Part shown: positions 32,813-41,902 of the stretch, in pieces
Position numbering within the stretch: the first letter of the stretch is position 1
How the letters are laid out: the number at the start of each line of letters is the position of its first letter
Source: JBCBKU01 sp038521345
Lineage (GTDB): Bacteria; Pseudomonadota; Alphaproteobacteria; Rhodobacterales; Rhodobacteraceae
DNA: 64,000 bases
NCBI GenBank assembly: GCA_038521345.1
Contig: JBCBKU010000003.1
Span: 1-64,000, forward strand
Reading direction: 5' to 3'
The notes under the pieces: model-generated
The model's input: only the letters and a program-made list of their open reading frames with translations
What the model was told of the DNA's origin: nothing
Database searches by the model: none
Translations under genes and position numbers: made by a program

Positions 32813-33882
32813 TGCGACCGCTTCTTGCACTGCTCTTGATCTTGCCGAGCCTCTCCTTCGCGCAATCGCGACTGGGCGCGGACGACGCGGCCATTCTGCA
32901 GGAGGGCCTTGCGGTCACTGCGGATGCATTTGTCCTGCCCGCCTATGCCGCGCAAGAGGCGGCGGCGACGAACCTTCGCGACCAGCTCGACGCGTATTGC
33001 ACCGGCGACGGAGATATTGCTGTGGTGCACACGGCGTTTGCGGACGTGTTCCTGACGTGGCAGAGAAGCAGCATCGTTCAGGTCGGCCCGATCACCGAGG
33101 CCGAGGGGCCTATGCGCGTGCAGCTTTGGCCCGATCCCAAGGGCTTTGCCAGACGCGCCGTACGCACCGCGCTTGCGGCGGAGGATCCGGCGCTGGTCGC
33201 GCCCGACGGCCTTGACGGTCGGTCGATTGCACTGACCAATCTTACCGCGCTCGAGACGCTGATCTATGACCCGTTGCCGGTACAAAGCTATGCCTGCGAT
33301 CTCGCAACGGCGATTGCCGCGTTTCAGGCCGATCTGGCGGCGCACCTCGTTGCCGCGTGGACACCGGGAAGCGCCTTCCGCGGCGAATACGACACCGCCA
33401 TTTCAGGAAATCCACGCTATCCGAACGTGGACACGCTGGTGCGCGAGTTTCTGGCAGGCGCCATCGTCTATGTGGATCGCCTTCGCAAGTTCAAATTGCT
33501 TCGAGGATTGGGCGAAGCGACGGGCGAGGCACGACCCGAGCGCACAGAGGCGCGGCGCAGTGGTCTTGGACTTCCGAGCATCGAGACCAGCTTCAGGACA
33601 CTGGCAGACTTCTATGAGACACCGTTTGGTCTCTTTGATGTTGCACCGGATATCGGCGGGTCGATGGAATACTATGTCCTCGGAGAGACGGCCCGATCGA
33701 TTGCAGACACGATCGCCATCGATCCCAGACCTCTTGACGAAATTGTTGCCGAAGACGGAACCAGCGCATCTGAGCTGCGGCGGTTCGCCGATCTCGTTCT
33801 GTATCAGGAGAGCTTTCTCAAGTCCGGGTTCTCGGGCTCAATTGGACTGACGACCGGTTTCACGGCTGCCGATGGCGACTAG
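32812..33882 (+). CDS. Second imelysin family protein
   Basis: The 356-residue protein has a cleavable signal peptide (LLALLLILPSLSFAQS). Its helical imelysin-type domain includes AFADVFLTWQRSS near residue 77, TALETLIYD near 146 and a GSMEYYVLGE stretch near 283. The GxHxxE motif of the first imelysin is not conserved; ALETLIYD occupies its place, as in the partner imelysin of such clusters. The start overlaps the upstream stop, and the end overlaps the next gene by 11 bp, so the four genes are translationally linked. Confidence 0.85.
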   Translation: MRPLLALLLILPSLSFAQSRLGADDAAILQEGLAVTADAFVLPAYAAQEAAATNLRDQLDAYCTGDGDIAVVHTAFADVFLTWQRSSIVQVGPITEAEGPMRVQLWPDPKGFARRAVRTALAAEDPALVAPDGLDGRSIALTNLTALETLIYDPLPVQSYACDLATAIAAFQADLAAHLVAAWTPGSAFRGEYDTAISGNPRYPNVDTLVREFLAGAIVYVDRLRKFKLLRGLGEATGEARPERTEARRSGLGLPSIETSFRTLADFYETPFGLFDVAPDIGGSMEYYVLGETARSIADTIAIDPRPLDEIVAEDGTSASELRRFADLVLYQESFLKSGFSGSIGLTTGFTAADGD

Positions 33883-34921
33883 GCGATCCCTTCTGGGTCA
33901 GGTGGCGCTGGGGCTCGGGGTCATGGCCTGCCGTGGCCTCGTCGCTCAGCCGGCGGACCGCGCGCACTATGTCGGTGTCGAGACATCCATCGCGACCGGC
34001 CTAAGTCGTGCGCTTTTCGTGTCATCTTCGGGGGAACGTCTCGGGGCGACGGACCTCGACTTTCGCGCGCACGGCATGGCGCAGCATGGCAGTGTGCTCG
34101 CCGTTTTTCCGCGTCGGCCTGGTAACAGGGTAGCTCTTGCAAGAACCGACTCGCTCGAGATCCTAACCGTTATCGACGCACCTCGAGGCCGGCACTTTTT
34201 TGGCCATGGGGCTTTCACGGCGGATGGCGCGACACTTCTGGTGGCCGAGAACGATCTCGCGACGCTGCATGGCGGTGTCGGGGTTTATGAGACGAGGGCG
34301 CCGTTCCGGCGATTGGGCCAAATTGATCTTCCCGGACCCGGCCCACATGAGATCATCCGACACCCGACGCGCGACCTCTTTTTTATCGCGCTAGGAGGAA
34401 TTGAGACGCATCCCGACTACGGGCGACTGCCCTTGAATCTGGATGTCTTCCGCAGCCAGATCCTTGAACTGGACATTCGGCGTTCAGGTGTTGGCGAATT
34501 CGGACACTGGGACGGTACCGAGGGCATATCGCTTCGTCACTTGGCCTTTGGCGCGGACGAAACGCTGATGATCGGCGGTCAACTGGTCGACCCGGAGCGG
34601 GGACGACCGACGAACATCTTGTGGCAATGCCGGAAGGGACAGGGCGAAATCGTCACGGCCGGGCGTCTTCTGGCTGGCTACGTTTCGTCGGTTGCGAGCC
34701 GGGGGGACGACACCCTCGTTACTTCGAAAGAGGCGCATTTGGCCCTTCTGCTGCGGGATGGAGAGGTGGTGGAGGCAACGCGCGTCGATGGTGCCTCAGC
34801 CGCTGCGCTTACCTCGAAAACGGCCGTCTACTCCGGCTATCGGCGGATTGAGATCGGCAGCACGACACTTGGCACCGCCGATGGGCGAGAGTTCGACAAT
34901 CACGGGTTGGCCTTGGCTTAG
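33872..34921 (+). CDS. DUF1513 family exported protein
   Basis: The 349-residue protein starts with a twin-arginine-like signal (ATRRSLLGQVALGLG). Its blade-like repeats include FFGHGAFTADGATLLVAEND, GVGVYETRAPF and a GPHEIIRHPTRD stretch, fitting the beta-propeller DUF1513 family. Such proteins occur at the end of imelysin/di-haem oxidoreductase operons, and the order here matches. The function is unknown; a periplasmic role linked to iron or haem handling is inferred from context only. It overlaps the preceding gene by 11 bp. Confidence 0.85.
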   Translation: MATRRSLLGQVALGLGVMACRGLVAQPADRAHYVGVETSIATGLSRALFVSSSGERLGATDLDFRAHGMAQHGSVLAVFPRRPGNRVALARTDSLEILTVIDAPRGRHFFGHGAFTADGATLLVAENDLATLHGGVGVYETRAPFRRLGQIDLPGPGPHEIIRHPTRDLFFIALGGIETHPDYGRLPLNLDVFRSQILELDIRRSGVGEFGHWDGTEGISLRHLAFGADETLMIGGQLVDPERGRPTNILWQCRKGQGEIVTAGRLLAGYVSSVASRGDDTLVTSKEAHLALLLRDGEVVEATRVDGASAAALTSKTAVYSGYRRIEIGSTTLGTADGREFDNHGLALA

Positions 34922-35028
34922 CCAGGTGTCGGCGCCTCGCATATGGCGTGGCGCAAGTCGGGCCGGCCAAGTTTCACTTGCCCCCCAGGCGTCTGCGCAT
35001 CTGCGCGCCATATCCCGCCGAGATTTTC

Positions 35029-35046
35029 CTTGCACCCGGGTGCAAG
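35029..35046. promoter_or_regulatory. 18-bp perfect palindrome, probable LacI-type operator
   Basis: CTTGCACCCGGGTGCAAG is perfectly self-complementary with a central CG, the geometry of LacI/GalR-family operators. It lies 43 bp before the iolG-like start in the gap after the DUF1513 gene. No LacI-family gene is in the window, so the regulator would be encoded elsewhere. Confidence 0.6.
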
Positions 35047-35088
35047 AGCGACGAACGTCACTGTGGGAGAGATTCGGGAGGCGCTGTT

Positions 35089-36111
35089 TTGCGCGTAGGT
35101 TTGCTCGGAGCAGGGCGCATTGGAAATGTGCACGCACAAGCGATTTCAGCACATCCCAAGAGCGATCTCGTTGCTGTGTCCGATGTCCGCGAGGACAACG
35201 CCATCGCTTTGGCCGAAACCTATGGCTGTTCCGCTCAGCCGTCGGAAGCGATCCTAGCGGACCCTTCCATAGATGCGGTGCTGATCGCCACATCCACGGA
35301 CAGCCATGCACGATTGATCGAAGCAGCCTCGGCGGCCGGAAAAGCGGTGCTGTGCGAGAAACCTGTGGATCTCAGCCTCGAGCGCGCGACAGCGTGCCGG
35401 AATGCAGTGGGCGCGCGCGCCTCGCAAGTGATGCTTGGGTTCAACCGCCGTTTCGATCCGAATTTCAGTGCACTCAAGGCTGCACTCGACGCCGGGGAAG
35501 TCGGGCGAGCAGAGCTTGTGTCGATTACGTCGTTCGATCCGGCCCCGCCGCCTCTTGAATACATCAAGGTGTCCGGCGGGCTCTTCCGCGACATGATGAT
35601 CCACGACTTTGACATGGCGAATTTCCTGTTCGGAGAATTGCCGGTCCGGGTCTTCGCCACGGGATCGTCGATTGTGGATCCCGCGATCGGGGCCGCCGGT
35701 GATGTCGACACCGCCGTTGTCACGCTGACCTACTCAGATGGTCGGATCGCGGTCATCAAGAATTCGCGCCGCGCGGTCTATGGGTACGACCAACGGGTCG
35801 AATTGCTGGGATCCAAGGGTCTTTTGCAAGCGCAGAACATGCTTGAGAACACGGTGGTCATGTCGACTGAGGCTGGGGTGAGCTCTGCCAAGCCACAGTA
35901 CTTCTTCCTTGAGCGCTACATGTCGGCATACAAGGCCGAATGGGAAGCGTTTGTTCTGGCGCATGCGAACGGGGCACGGATGCCCGTGTCCCTTGAGGAC
36001 GGTATTGCCGCATTGGCTATGGCAGAGGCCGCGACACAGTCGGCCGCACGCGGGACCCCTGTCGACATGGCCGAGGTTTTTAGGAATTCTGGCTGCGGGG
36101 AGGCAGCTTGA
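35089..36111 (+). CDS. iolG: Inositol 2-dehydrogenase (Gfo/Idh/MocA family)
   Basis: The 340-residue protein begins at TTG 35089 with GGGAGG nine bp upstream; this gives the standard RVGLLGAGRIGNVHA N-terminus. EKPVDL near residue 90 carries the catalytic Lys. FNRRFDPNF near 119 and a GGLFRDMMIHDFDMANFL stretch near 165 are characteristic of bacterial myo-inositol 2-dehydrogenases. It oxidises inositol (or a related cyclitol or sugar) with NAD. It is the first gene after an operator-like palindrome and precedes a sugar ABC transporter by 104 bp. Other Gfo/Idh substrates cannot be excluded, as no iolB/C/D/E set is present. Confidence 0.82.
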   Translation: MRVGLLGAGRIGNVHAQAISAHPKSDLVAVSDVREDNAIALAETYGCSAQPSEAILADPSIDAVLIATSTDSHARLIEAASAAGKAVLCEKPVDLSLERATACRNAVGARASQVMLGFNRRFDPNFSALKAALDAGEVGRAELVSITSFDPAPPPLEYIKVSGGLFRDMMIHDFDMANFLFGELPVRVFATGSSIVDPAIGAAGDVDTAVVTLTYSDGRIAVIKNSRRAVYGYDQRVELLGSKGLLQAQNMLENTVVMSTEAGVSSAKPQYFFLERYMSAYKAEWEAFVLAHANGARMPVSLEDGIAALAMAEAATQSAARGTPVDMAEVFRNSGCGEAA

Positions 36112-36215
36112 TGCAAGGTACCCACCTCTTCGAGGGGGACGAACTGCGCGACTTGTTCGTGTGAAGTAAGGCCCGGTTGAGCGGGCAAAAAATGAAACCT
36201 AGGGAGGACATCCTA

Positions 36216-37136
36216 ATGAAGACTTTCTTGAAAGGCGCTCTTGCGGCCGGGGCTCTCGCAGTCGCGGCTCCGGCAGTAGCCCAGGACATCATCGTCGTCA
36301 GCCACGGTCAGGCGAACGACCCGTTCTGGTCTGTTGTCAAGAACGGCGTTGATCTGGCCGCCGACCACACCGGCGCCACCGTTGACTATCGTGCGCCCGA
36401 GACCTTCGACATGGTTGCCATGTCGCAGCTGATCGATGCCGCAGTGAACCAAGAGCCCGACGGGCTTGTGGTTTCGATCCCCGATGGTGATGCACTCGGG
36501 CCCTCGATCATGCGTGCAGTGGAAGCGGGCATTCCCGTGATTTCCATGAACTCGGGCTCCGATGTTGCGGCGGCCCTCGGCGTCTCGCTGCATGTCGGGC
36601 AGTCTGAGTACGACGCAGGCCTTGCCGCCGGTAAGGAACTGGCCAGCATGGGCGGCACAAGCGCCATCTGCGTGAACCACGAGGTCGGCAACGTGGCGCT
36701 CGACCTGCGCTGTGCAGGTTTCGAAGAAGGCTTTGGCGGCGCGGTTGAAGTCCTTCCCACCGGCAATGATCCTGCCGAGATCGAGTCCAAAGTCGCCGCA
36801 TCGTTGGCTTCGAACGAAGACGTCGACACCGTGATGGCTCTGGGCGCTGGACTTGCCGGCGAACCTGCCGTGGCCGCCGCACAGGCTTCGGGTCGTGACG
36901 TGAAGGTTGCGTCCTTCGACCTTTCGGCCGGCTTCCTCGAGTCGATCGTTGCAGGTGATGCAGCCTTCGCCATCGATCAGCAGCAGTTCCTGCAGGGCTA
37001 CCTGCCGGTCGTAATGCTTGCCAACAACGCCAACTACGGTTTGATGCCGGGTGGCGACGTGCCGTCGGGTCCGAACCTCGTGACCGCCGACAAAGCAGCA
37101 CAGGTCATCGAACTGTCCGCGCAGGGCATCCGCTAA
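36216..37136 (+). CDS. Sugar ABC transporter substrate-binding protein
   Basis: The 306-residue protein has a signal peptide (LKGALAAGALAVAAPAVAQ) and a type I periplasmic binding-protein fold of the ribose/LsrB cluster: VVSHGQANDPFWSVVKNG at the N-terminus, PDGLVVSIPD near residue 88 and DVKVASFDLSAGFLE near the hinge. AGGGAGG precedes ATG 36216. Its permease and ATPase follow. Coupling to an iolG-like gene and an isomerase suggests a cyclitol or rare sugar ligand, which is inference. Confidence 0.88.
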   Translation: MKTFLKGALAAGALAVAAPAVAQDIIVVSHGQANDPFWSVVKNGVDLAADHTGATVDYRAPETFDMVAMSQLIDAAVNQEPDGLVVSIPDGDALGPSIMRAVEAGIPVISMNSGSDVAAALGVSLHVGQSEYDAGLAAGKELASMGGTSAICVNHEVGNVALDLRCAGFEEGFGGAVEVLPTGNDPAEIESKVAASLASNEDVDTVMALGAGLAGEPAVAAAQASGRDVKVASFDLSAGFLESIVAGDAAFAIDQQQFLQGYLPVVMLANNANYGLMPGGDVPSGPNLVTADKAAQVIELSAQGIR

Positions 37137-37159
37137 GTCGCGGAACACCTGAACATCGG

Positions 37160-37185
37160 AACGGCGCTTTCGGGCGCCGTTCTTT
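37160..37185 (+). terminator. Intercistronic hairpin after the binding-protein gene
   Basis: The 8-bp perfect stem AACGGCGC / GCGCCGTT with a 6-nt loop is followed by CTTT. It sits between the binding-protein and permease genes, where partial termination or 3'-end protection usually gives more binding protein than permease. Confidence 0.7.
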
Positions 37186-37207
37186 GAGCGGCAGGGGGGA
37201 AAGAGCC

Positions 37208-38317
37208 ATGAGCGACGCTGCGGAAAACCAGAAAACGGACGAACGCGTTAAGGCTGAGCCTTTACTATCGCGTCTGATGAAGCGCCCGGAACTCGGGGCC
37301 ATCGCGGGTGTTATTCTCGTAACGATTTTCTTCTTGCTGACTGCCGACTCCGCCATGTTCACACTGGCGGGTATCGTGAACTTCATGACGCCGGCTGCCC
37401 AGCTTGGGATCCTTGCGATCGGTGCAGCTTTGCTGATGATCGGCGGCGAGTTCGATCTGTCGATCGGGTCGATGGTCGCCTTCGCCGGTCTTTTCTTCGG
37501 CGTCTGCATTATTGTCTGGGGGCTGCCGCTGATTGCAGCCATCCCCCTGACATTCGTTTTCTCCGCCTGCGTGGGCGCAATCAACGGCAACATCGTGATC
37601 CGATCCGGGTTGCCATCATTCATCGTCACGCTCGCGTTTCTTTTCATTCTCAGGGGCCTTTCCCTTGTTGGCCTGAAATGGGCCACGGGCGGCTCCACGC
37701 AGTTGCGCGGTATTCGCGACGCGGTCGAAGGCGACTGGTTGGCCTCTGTCTTCGCGGGGGATGCCTTTCCCGGTCTTTTCGTGTGGCTGGCCGAGCGGGG
37801 GCTGGTCGATACCTTCAATAATGGCAATCCCAAGGTTCCCGGCATTCCCGTCGAGATCCTGTGGTTCATCGTCATCGCCGTGGTCGCGACTTACGTGCTT
37901 CTGCGGACGCCGGCCGGCAACTGGATCTTTGCCGCCGGCGGCGACAAGGTTGCGGCATCGAATTCCGGCGTTCCGGTGAACCGCGTGAAGGTCTCACTAT
38001 TCATGGTGACGGCCTGCTGCGCTGCGATGGTCGCCATCATCACGATGATCGATGCGGGTTCAACCGACGCGCGGCGGGGCTTTCAGAAAGAGTTTGAGGC
38101 GATCATCGCCGCCGTGATCGGCGGCTGCCTTCTGACGGGGGGTTACGGATCGGCGATTGGCGCCTTCTTCGGCTCGATCATTTTCGGGATGGTGGTCATT
38201 GGCCTGACGTATACCGATTTCGACCAGGACTGGTTCCAGGTGTTCCTGGGCGGAATGCTGTTGATCGCCGTGTTGTTCAACAACGCGATCCGCAAGCGGG
38301 TTACGGGGGAGCGCTGA
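37208..38317 (+). CDS. Sugar ABC transporter permease (ribose-type)
   Basis: The 369-residue protein has about ten hydrophobic helices and the BPD_transp_2 pattern: MIGGEFDLSIGSMVAFAG near residue 78, PSFIVTLAFLFILRG near 135, and a late EFEAIIAAVIGGCLLTGG loop that contacts the ATPase. ATG 37208 follows AGGGGGAAAG; an upstream in-frame start adds eight residues. It forms the channel of the importer and lies 1 bp before the ATPase gene start. Confidence 0.92.
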   Translation: MSDAAENQKTDERVKAEPLLSRLMKRPELGAIAGVILVTIFFLLTADSAMFTLAGIVNFMTPAAQLGILAIGAALLMIGGEFDLSIGSMVAFAGLFFGVCIIVWGLPLIAAIPLTFVFSACVGAINGNIVIRSGLPSFIVTLAFLFILRGLSLVGLKWATGGSTQLRGIRDAVEGDWLASVFAGDAFPGLFVWLAERGLVDTFNNGNPKVPGIPVEILWFIVIAVVATYVLLRTPAGNWIFAAGGDKVAASNSGVPVNRVKVSLFMVTACCAAMVAIITMIDAGSTDARRGFQKEFEAIIAAVIGGCLLTGGYGSAIGAFFGSIIFGMVVIGLTYTDFDQDWFQVFLGGMLLIAVLFNNAIRKRVTGER

Positions 38318-38318
38318 C

Positions 38319-39140
38319 ATGACCGATGACACAAAGTTCCATCACGGCGATGTCGACGACAGCGTCGCCCCGATCATCCAAATGCGCGATATCGAAAAGC
38401 ACTTCGGCAACATCATCGCATTGGCCGGGGTGAGCTTCGATATCCGGCCGGGCGAATGCCACTGTCTGTTGGGTGACAACGGTGCAGGCAAGTCGACTTT
38501 CATCAAGACAATGTCCGGCGTTCATCAACCAACCCATGGCGAAATCCTGTTCGAGGGGCGCCAGATGAGTTTCTCGACGCCGAGGGACTCGATGGAGGCC
38601 GGGATTGCCACCGTGTTCCAGGACCTCGCGATGATCCCATTGATGTCGGTCACGCGGAACTTCTTCATGGGGCGCGAGCCGACCAAGGGGCGGGGACTTC
38701 TGAAACGCTTCGACGTTGACGCCGCCAACCAGATCACGATGGACGAGATGCGCAAGATGGGCATCAACCTTCGCGGTCCCGATCAGGCGGTGGGAACACT
38801 GTCCGGTGGCGAACGCCAGACCGTGGCCATTGCACGGGCGGTCTACTTCGGTGCGAAGGTTTTGATCCTTGATGAACCCACATCGGCGTTGGGCGTGCGG
38901 CAGACATCCAATGTGCTCGCTACCATCGACAAGGTCCGCAAACAGGGCGTCGGGGTCGTGTTCATCAGCCACAACGTGCGGCACGCGCTGGCGGTCGGCG
39001 ACCGGTTCACCGTTCTGAACCGCGGAAAGACCCTTGGCACTGCGAAGCGTGGCGAGATCACCCCGGAACAGCTTCAGGATCTCATGGCAGGCGGTCAGGA
39101 AATGGCTGCTTTGGAAGGGTCTCTCGGCGGCACCGTGTAA
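38319..39140 (+). CDS. Sugar ABC transporter ATP-binding protein, single domain
   Basis: The 273-residue protein has one ATPase domain: Walker A GDNGAGKST at 52-60, signature LSGGERQ near 155 and Walker B LILDEPT near 180. The D-loop reads SALG instead of the usual SALD. Most ribose-type importers have a duplicated 500-residue ATPase; single-domain forms such as this occur in the FrcA/rhizopine-type subgroup and work as homodimers. It directly follows the permease. Confidence 0.92.
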   Translation: MTDDTKFHHGDVDDSVAPIIQMRDIEKHFGNIIALAGVSFDIRPGECHCLLGDNGAGKSTFIKTMSGVHQPTHGEILFEGRQMSFSTPRDSMEAGIATVFQDLAMIPLMSVTRNFFMGREPTKGRGLLKRFDVDAANQITMDEMRKMGINLRGPDQAVGTLSGGERQTVAIARAVYFGAKVLILDEPTSALGVRQTSNVLATIDKVRKQGVGVVFISHNVRHALAVGDRFTVLNRGKTLGTAKRGEITPEQLQDLMAGGQEMAALEGSLGGTV

Positions 39141-39221
39141 TGGGACACGCGCTGTGCGTCCGGCTACACCCGAGCACCCCGATGCCCGGTGCCGCACGGA
39201 CCGAGGCGCAGGGCTGGTAGC

Positions 39222-40001
39222 ATGAGCGAACGGTTTCAACTCGCGGCCTGCGCGGAAATGCTCTGGCCCGACAAGCCCATGGCTTGGCGGGCTGAGCGAC
39301 TGACCGAGATGGGGTTCGGCGTCGGTCTTTGGAACTGGCCGGCTTGGGATCTGGACGCGCTCGAAACCACGGGCGCCAACTTCACAATCATGAACGGATA
39401 TCTTGAGGGGCGGCTTGCCGATGACGACGGCGCCGATATGCTGTTGGCTTCCGCACGGGAGACTTTACGGGTCGGCAAGCGGTTGGATGTCGATCGCTTG
39501 AATCTGCATGGAACCGGTTTGGGCGAGGGCGGGATCCCTGTCACCCCGTCCGAAGCGACCTCGGGGTCCATGTGGCTCAAGGCACACGACACACTGAACC
39601 GGGTCTGCGATCTGGCTGAGCAAGAGGGTGTGGTCTTCTCGTTGGAAAACCTCAATCTCATGGATCACCCGGGATGCCCGTTTGGCACGACCGAAGATGT
39701 CCTTGCGCTGGTGTCGAGCATTGATCGGCCCCAGTTGCGCATGAACCTCGACCTCTACCATACCCAGATTGGTGAAGGAGACTTGGTGCGGTGGTGCCAG
39801 AAGTGCCTGCCATGGATCGGCGAGGTGCAGGTCGCGGACAACCCGGGCCGTTTCGAGCCGGGCACGGGCGAGATCAACTACGGGGCTGTCGCCTCCGCCT
39901 TGGCCAACATGGGGTATTCAGGACCCGTCGCTTTGGAGGCTTTCGCGCGGGACGGGGAAGAACGCGCGCTTGAAGCATTTCGGGAGGCCTTCACCGTCTG
40001 A
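39222..40001 (+). CDS. Hydroxypyruvate isomerase-family TIM-barrel protein
   Basis: The 259-residue protein resembles the Hyi branch of xylose-isomerase-like TIM barrels: LAACAEMLW at the start, SLENLNLMDHPG near residue 140, RMNLDLYHTQIG near 172 and GEVQVADNPGRFEPGTGE near 200, which bring the metal-binding Glu, Asp, His and Glu. ATG 39222 follows a weak ribosome-binding site, 81 bp after the ATPase gene. It most likely isomerises the ketose or keto-inositol formed after uptake and oxidation in this operon. Confidence 0.8.
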   Translation: MSERFQLAACAEMLWPDKPMAWRAERLTEMGFGVGLWNWPAWDLDALETTGANFTIMNGYLEGRLADDDGADMLLASARETLRVGKRLDVDRLNLHGTGLGEGGIPVTPSEATSGSMWLKAHDTLNRVCDLAEQEGVVFSLENLNLMDHPGCPFGTTEDVLALVSSIDRPQLRMNLDLYHTQIGEGDLVRWCQKCLPWIGEVQVADNPGRFEPGTGEINYGAVASALANMGYSGPVALEAFARDGEERALEAFREAFTV

Positions 40002-40033
40002 CGCGCTTGGGCGTGTCCTGCCACCGCGGGCGT

Positions 40034-41155
40034 TTAGACAAGCAGCTCCTTGCGGACACTGGCCAGAGCATCCGCATCGGGCACAAGCCCAAGTCCGGGT
40101 TCAGTCGGGATATGCACATGCCCGTTCGACACCGGAAACGGGCTTTGGGCCAGATCCACCGCGGCGTAGTAGGTCGACATATAGAATTCGCATCCAAGAG
40201 TAAGATTGGGGACCGCCGCCATAAGATGGGCACCGGCCATATGCGCGATCGATGTCTCGAACATGCACCCGCCGTAAACTTCGATCCCCGCGGCCCGAGC
40301 GATGGCCGCAATCTCAAGACATCGGCGAATGCCACCGGATTTCGCGGTCTTTAGCGAGAAGATGTTGGCCACCCGGTTCTGCACACCGTGAAGGGCTTCG
40401 CGCACATCGAAGATGCTTTCGTCGGCCATGATCGGTACATCGACGGCGCGGGTGATCTCGGCGAGCGCATCGCGCTCATGACGGCCGACAGGTTGCTCTA
40501 CAAAGTCCGGTGCGAAGCTCTCGACATCGCGGATCTTCCGAATTGCATCATAGGCCGCAAGGCCTTGATTATAGTCGATCCTCAGGCGCAGTTCATCGCC
40601 GTACCGCTGCCGAAGCGCTTCGAGGCGCATAACGTCGAATGCATGATCGGCAAAGCCCGTCTTCAGTTTCAGGATCCGAACGCCATCGTCCCAGATCCGC
40701 GCAATGTCGTCCAAGTCGGCGGCAAAGTCGGGGTTGGCGACCGAGAAACTCAACGGAATTGAATCGCGGTGCCGGCCGCCGACCATCTCTGCGATCGGCA
40801 AGCCCGAGATTTGGCCGGCAAGGTCCAGTAGGCTGCATTCGAGCGCGGCCTTGGCCTCGGGATGGCCCACAAGAACCTGCTCGGCTCGAGCCATGATCGC
40901 TTCGACCCGGATCGGGTCCGCTCCGATCACATGCGGCCGTAAATGCACATGCAGGGCGGCCGCGTTCCCCTCGACTGTGCCGGTAAAGACGGGCCATGGC
41001 GCGGCTTCACCCCATCCTCGCAGACCGGATTCCGTCACCAATTCGCACAAAGCAACCGTGATGCTGCCCACATCACCCGACCCATGGGAATGCACCGCTT
41101 GGGCCGGTATGGCGACACAGTGGACCCGCAGTTCGACGATCCTGTGATCCGTCAC
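40034..41155 (-). CDS. Enolase-superfamily dehydratase/racemase (MR/MLE family)
   Basis: The 373-residue protein has the two-domain muconate-lactonising/mandelate-racemase architecture with its catalytic set: KLKTG near residue 163 (KxK), RIDYN near 192, VEQP near 219, ADES near 244 and SLKTAKSGG near 267. The arrangement with Lys on both faces fits dipeptide epimerase, muconate cycloisomerase or cis-3-hydroxy-L-proline dehydratase-type chemistry. It starts with GTG three bp after the racemase-like gene and ends the GntR-racemase-MLE unit. An amino- or imino-acid substrate fits the neighbouring D-amino-acid-dehydrogenase-like enzyme. Confidence 0.85.
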   Translation of the reverse strand: MTDHRIVELRVHCVAIPAQAVHSHGSGDVGSITVALCELVTESGLRGWGEAAPWPVFTGTVEGNAAALHVHLRPHVIGADPIRVEAIMARAEQVLVGHPEAKAALECSLLDLAGQISGLPIAEMVGGRHRDSIPLSFSVANPDFAADLDDIARIWDDGVRILKLKTGFADHAFDVMRLEALRQRYGDELRLRIDYNQGLAAYDAIRKIRDVESFAPDFVEQPVGRHERDALAEITRAVDVPIMADESIFDVREALHGVQNRVANIFSLKTAKSGGIRRCLEIAAIARAAGIEVYGGCMFETSIAHMAGAHLMAAVPNLTLGCEFYMSTYYAAVDLAQSPFPVSNGHVHIPTEPGLGLVPDADALASVRKELLV

Positions 41156-41158
41156 GCG

Positions 41159-41902
41159 TCAGCTCCTGATGCGAATGTCGTCAAGCTGTGTCGGGAACCG
41201 GCGTGGCATGAGGGCCGCCTGAAACCACAGCAGATAGGTGTAGATGGAATAGACGGGACGACCCGTAGCCCGGCTAATGTCGGCCGCATAGGGGACCATG
41301 TTCGTACACTCCAAAAGGATTGCACCAATGTCCGGATGGGTGCGGACAAGTCGCTCGGCAGCAGCGACGTTGTCGGCCCGCGCTTGGACGAAGTCGATCT
41401 CGGCCCGATCTTCAAGAATATGCGTCGTGAAGTGTGAGCCGGCACCCGTGCCCATGACCGGTGTATCTGGATCCAGATCTGCTGCGTCGAGGTGGGCGCG
41501 GGTCAGGGTCTCAACCGATATTGTCAACACGCCCAGTCTTTTATCTTTGGGTAGGGTTCTTTGGATCATGGGCCCCTGCAAAAGTGCGGACGATGCCACG
41601 GGAACGCCAAGCTGGTTTGCAAAGTCGTCCTGAAACGGGACGAGGAACCCGCAATTCGTTGCGACGCCATCGCAGCCCATCGCGACGAGTTCGCGGCCGG
41701 CTTCCAGGAAGGCGTCCAAAAGCGGGCGGGCATCTCCGCGGACCACGGTATCGGGCGTGGCTGTCTGAACAACCTTGTACTGCACCGGAAACGGCCACGT
41801 TGTTGCATTTCCGATGTCGCCGGGTATCCGCGGGAACTGCGTGTCGAGCATGAGGATGCCGACGCTTGCCCCGTAAACGGTTTTGCCGCCGGATGTGGTC
41901 AT
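41159..41902 (-). CDS. Aspartate/glutamate racemase family protein
   Basis: The 247-residue protein has the paired catalytic cysteines of the Asp/Glu/hydantoin racemase fold: ATNCGFL near residue 83 and LLECTNM near 198. IGNATTWPFPVQY in the N-terminal lobe is typical of a subgroup annotated only as racemase-like. It overlaps the upstream regulator by 4 bp (ATGA) and precedes the MLE-family gene by 3 bp. It could interconvert enantiomers before a stereospecific dehydratase or oxidase step. The substrate is unknown. Confidence 0.82.
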   Translation of the reverse strand: MTTSGGKTVYGASVGILMLDTQFPRIPGDIGNATTWPFPVQYKVVQTATPDTVVRGDARPLLDAFLEAGRELVAMGCDGVATNCGFLVPFQDDFANQLGVPVASSALLQGPMIQRTLPKDKRLGVLTISVETLTRAHLDAADLDPDTPVMGTGAGSHFTTHILEDRAEIDFVQARADNVAAAERLVRTHPDIGAILLECTNMVPYAADISRATGRPVYSIYTYLLWFQAALMPRRFPTQLDDIRIRS

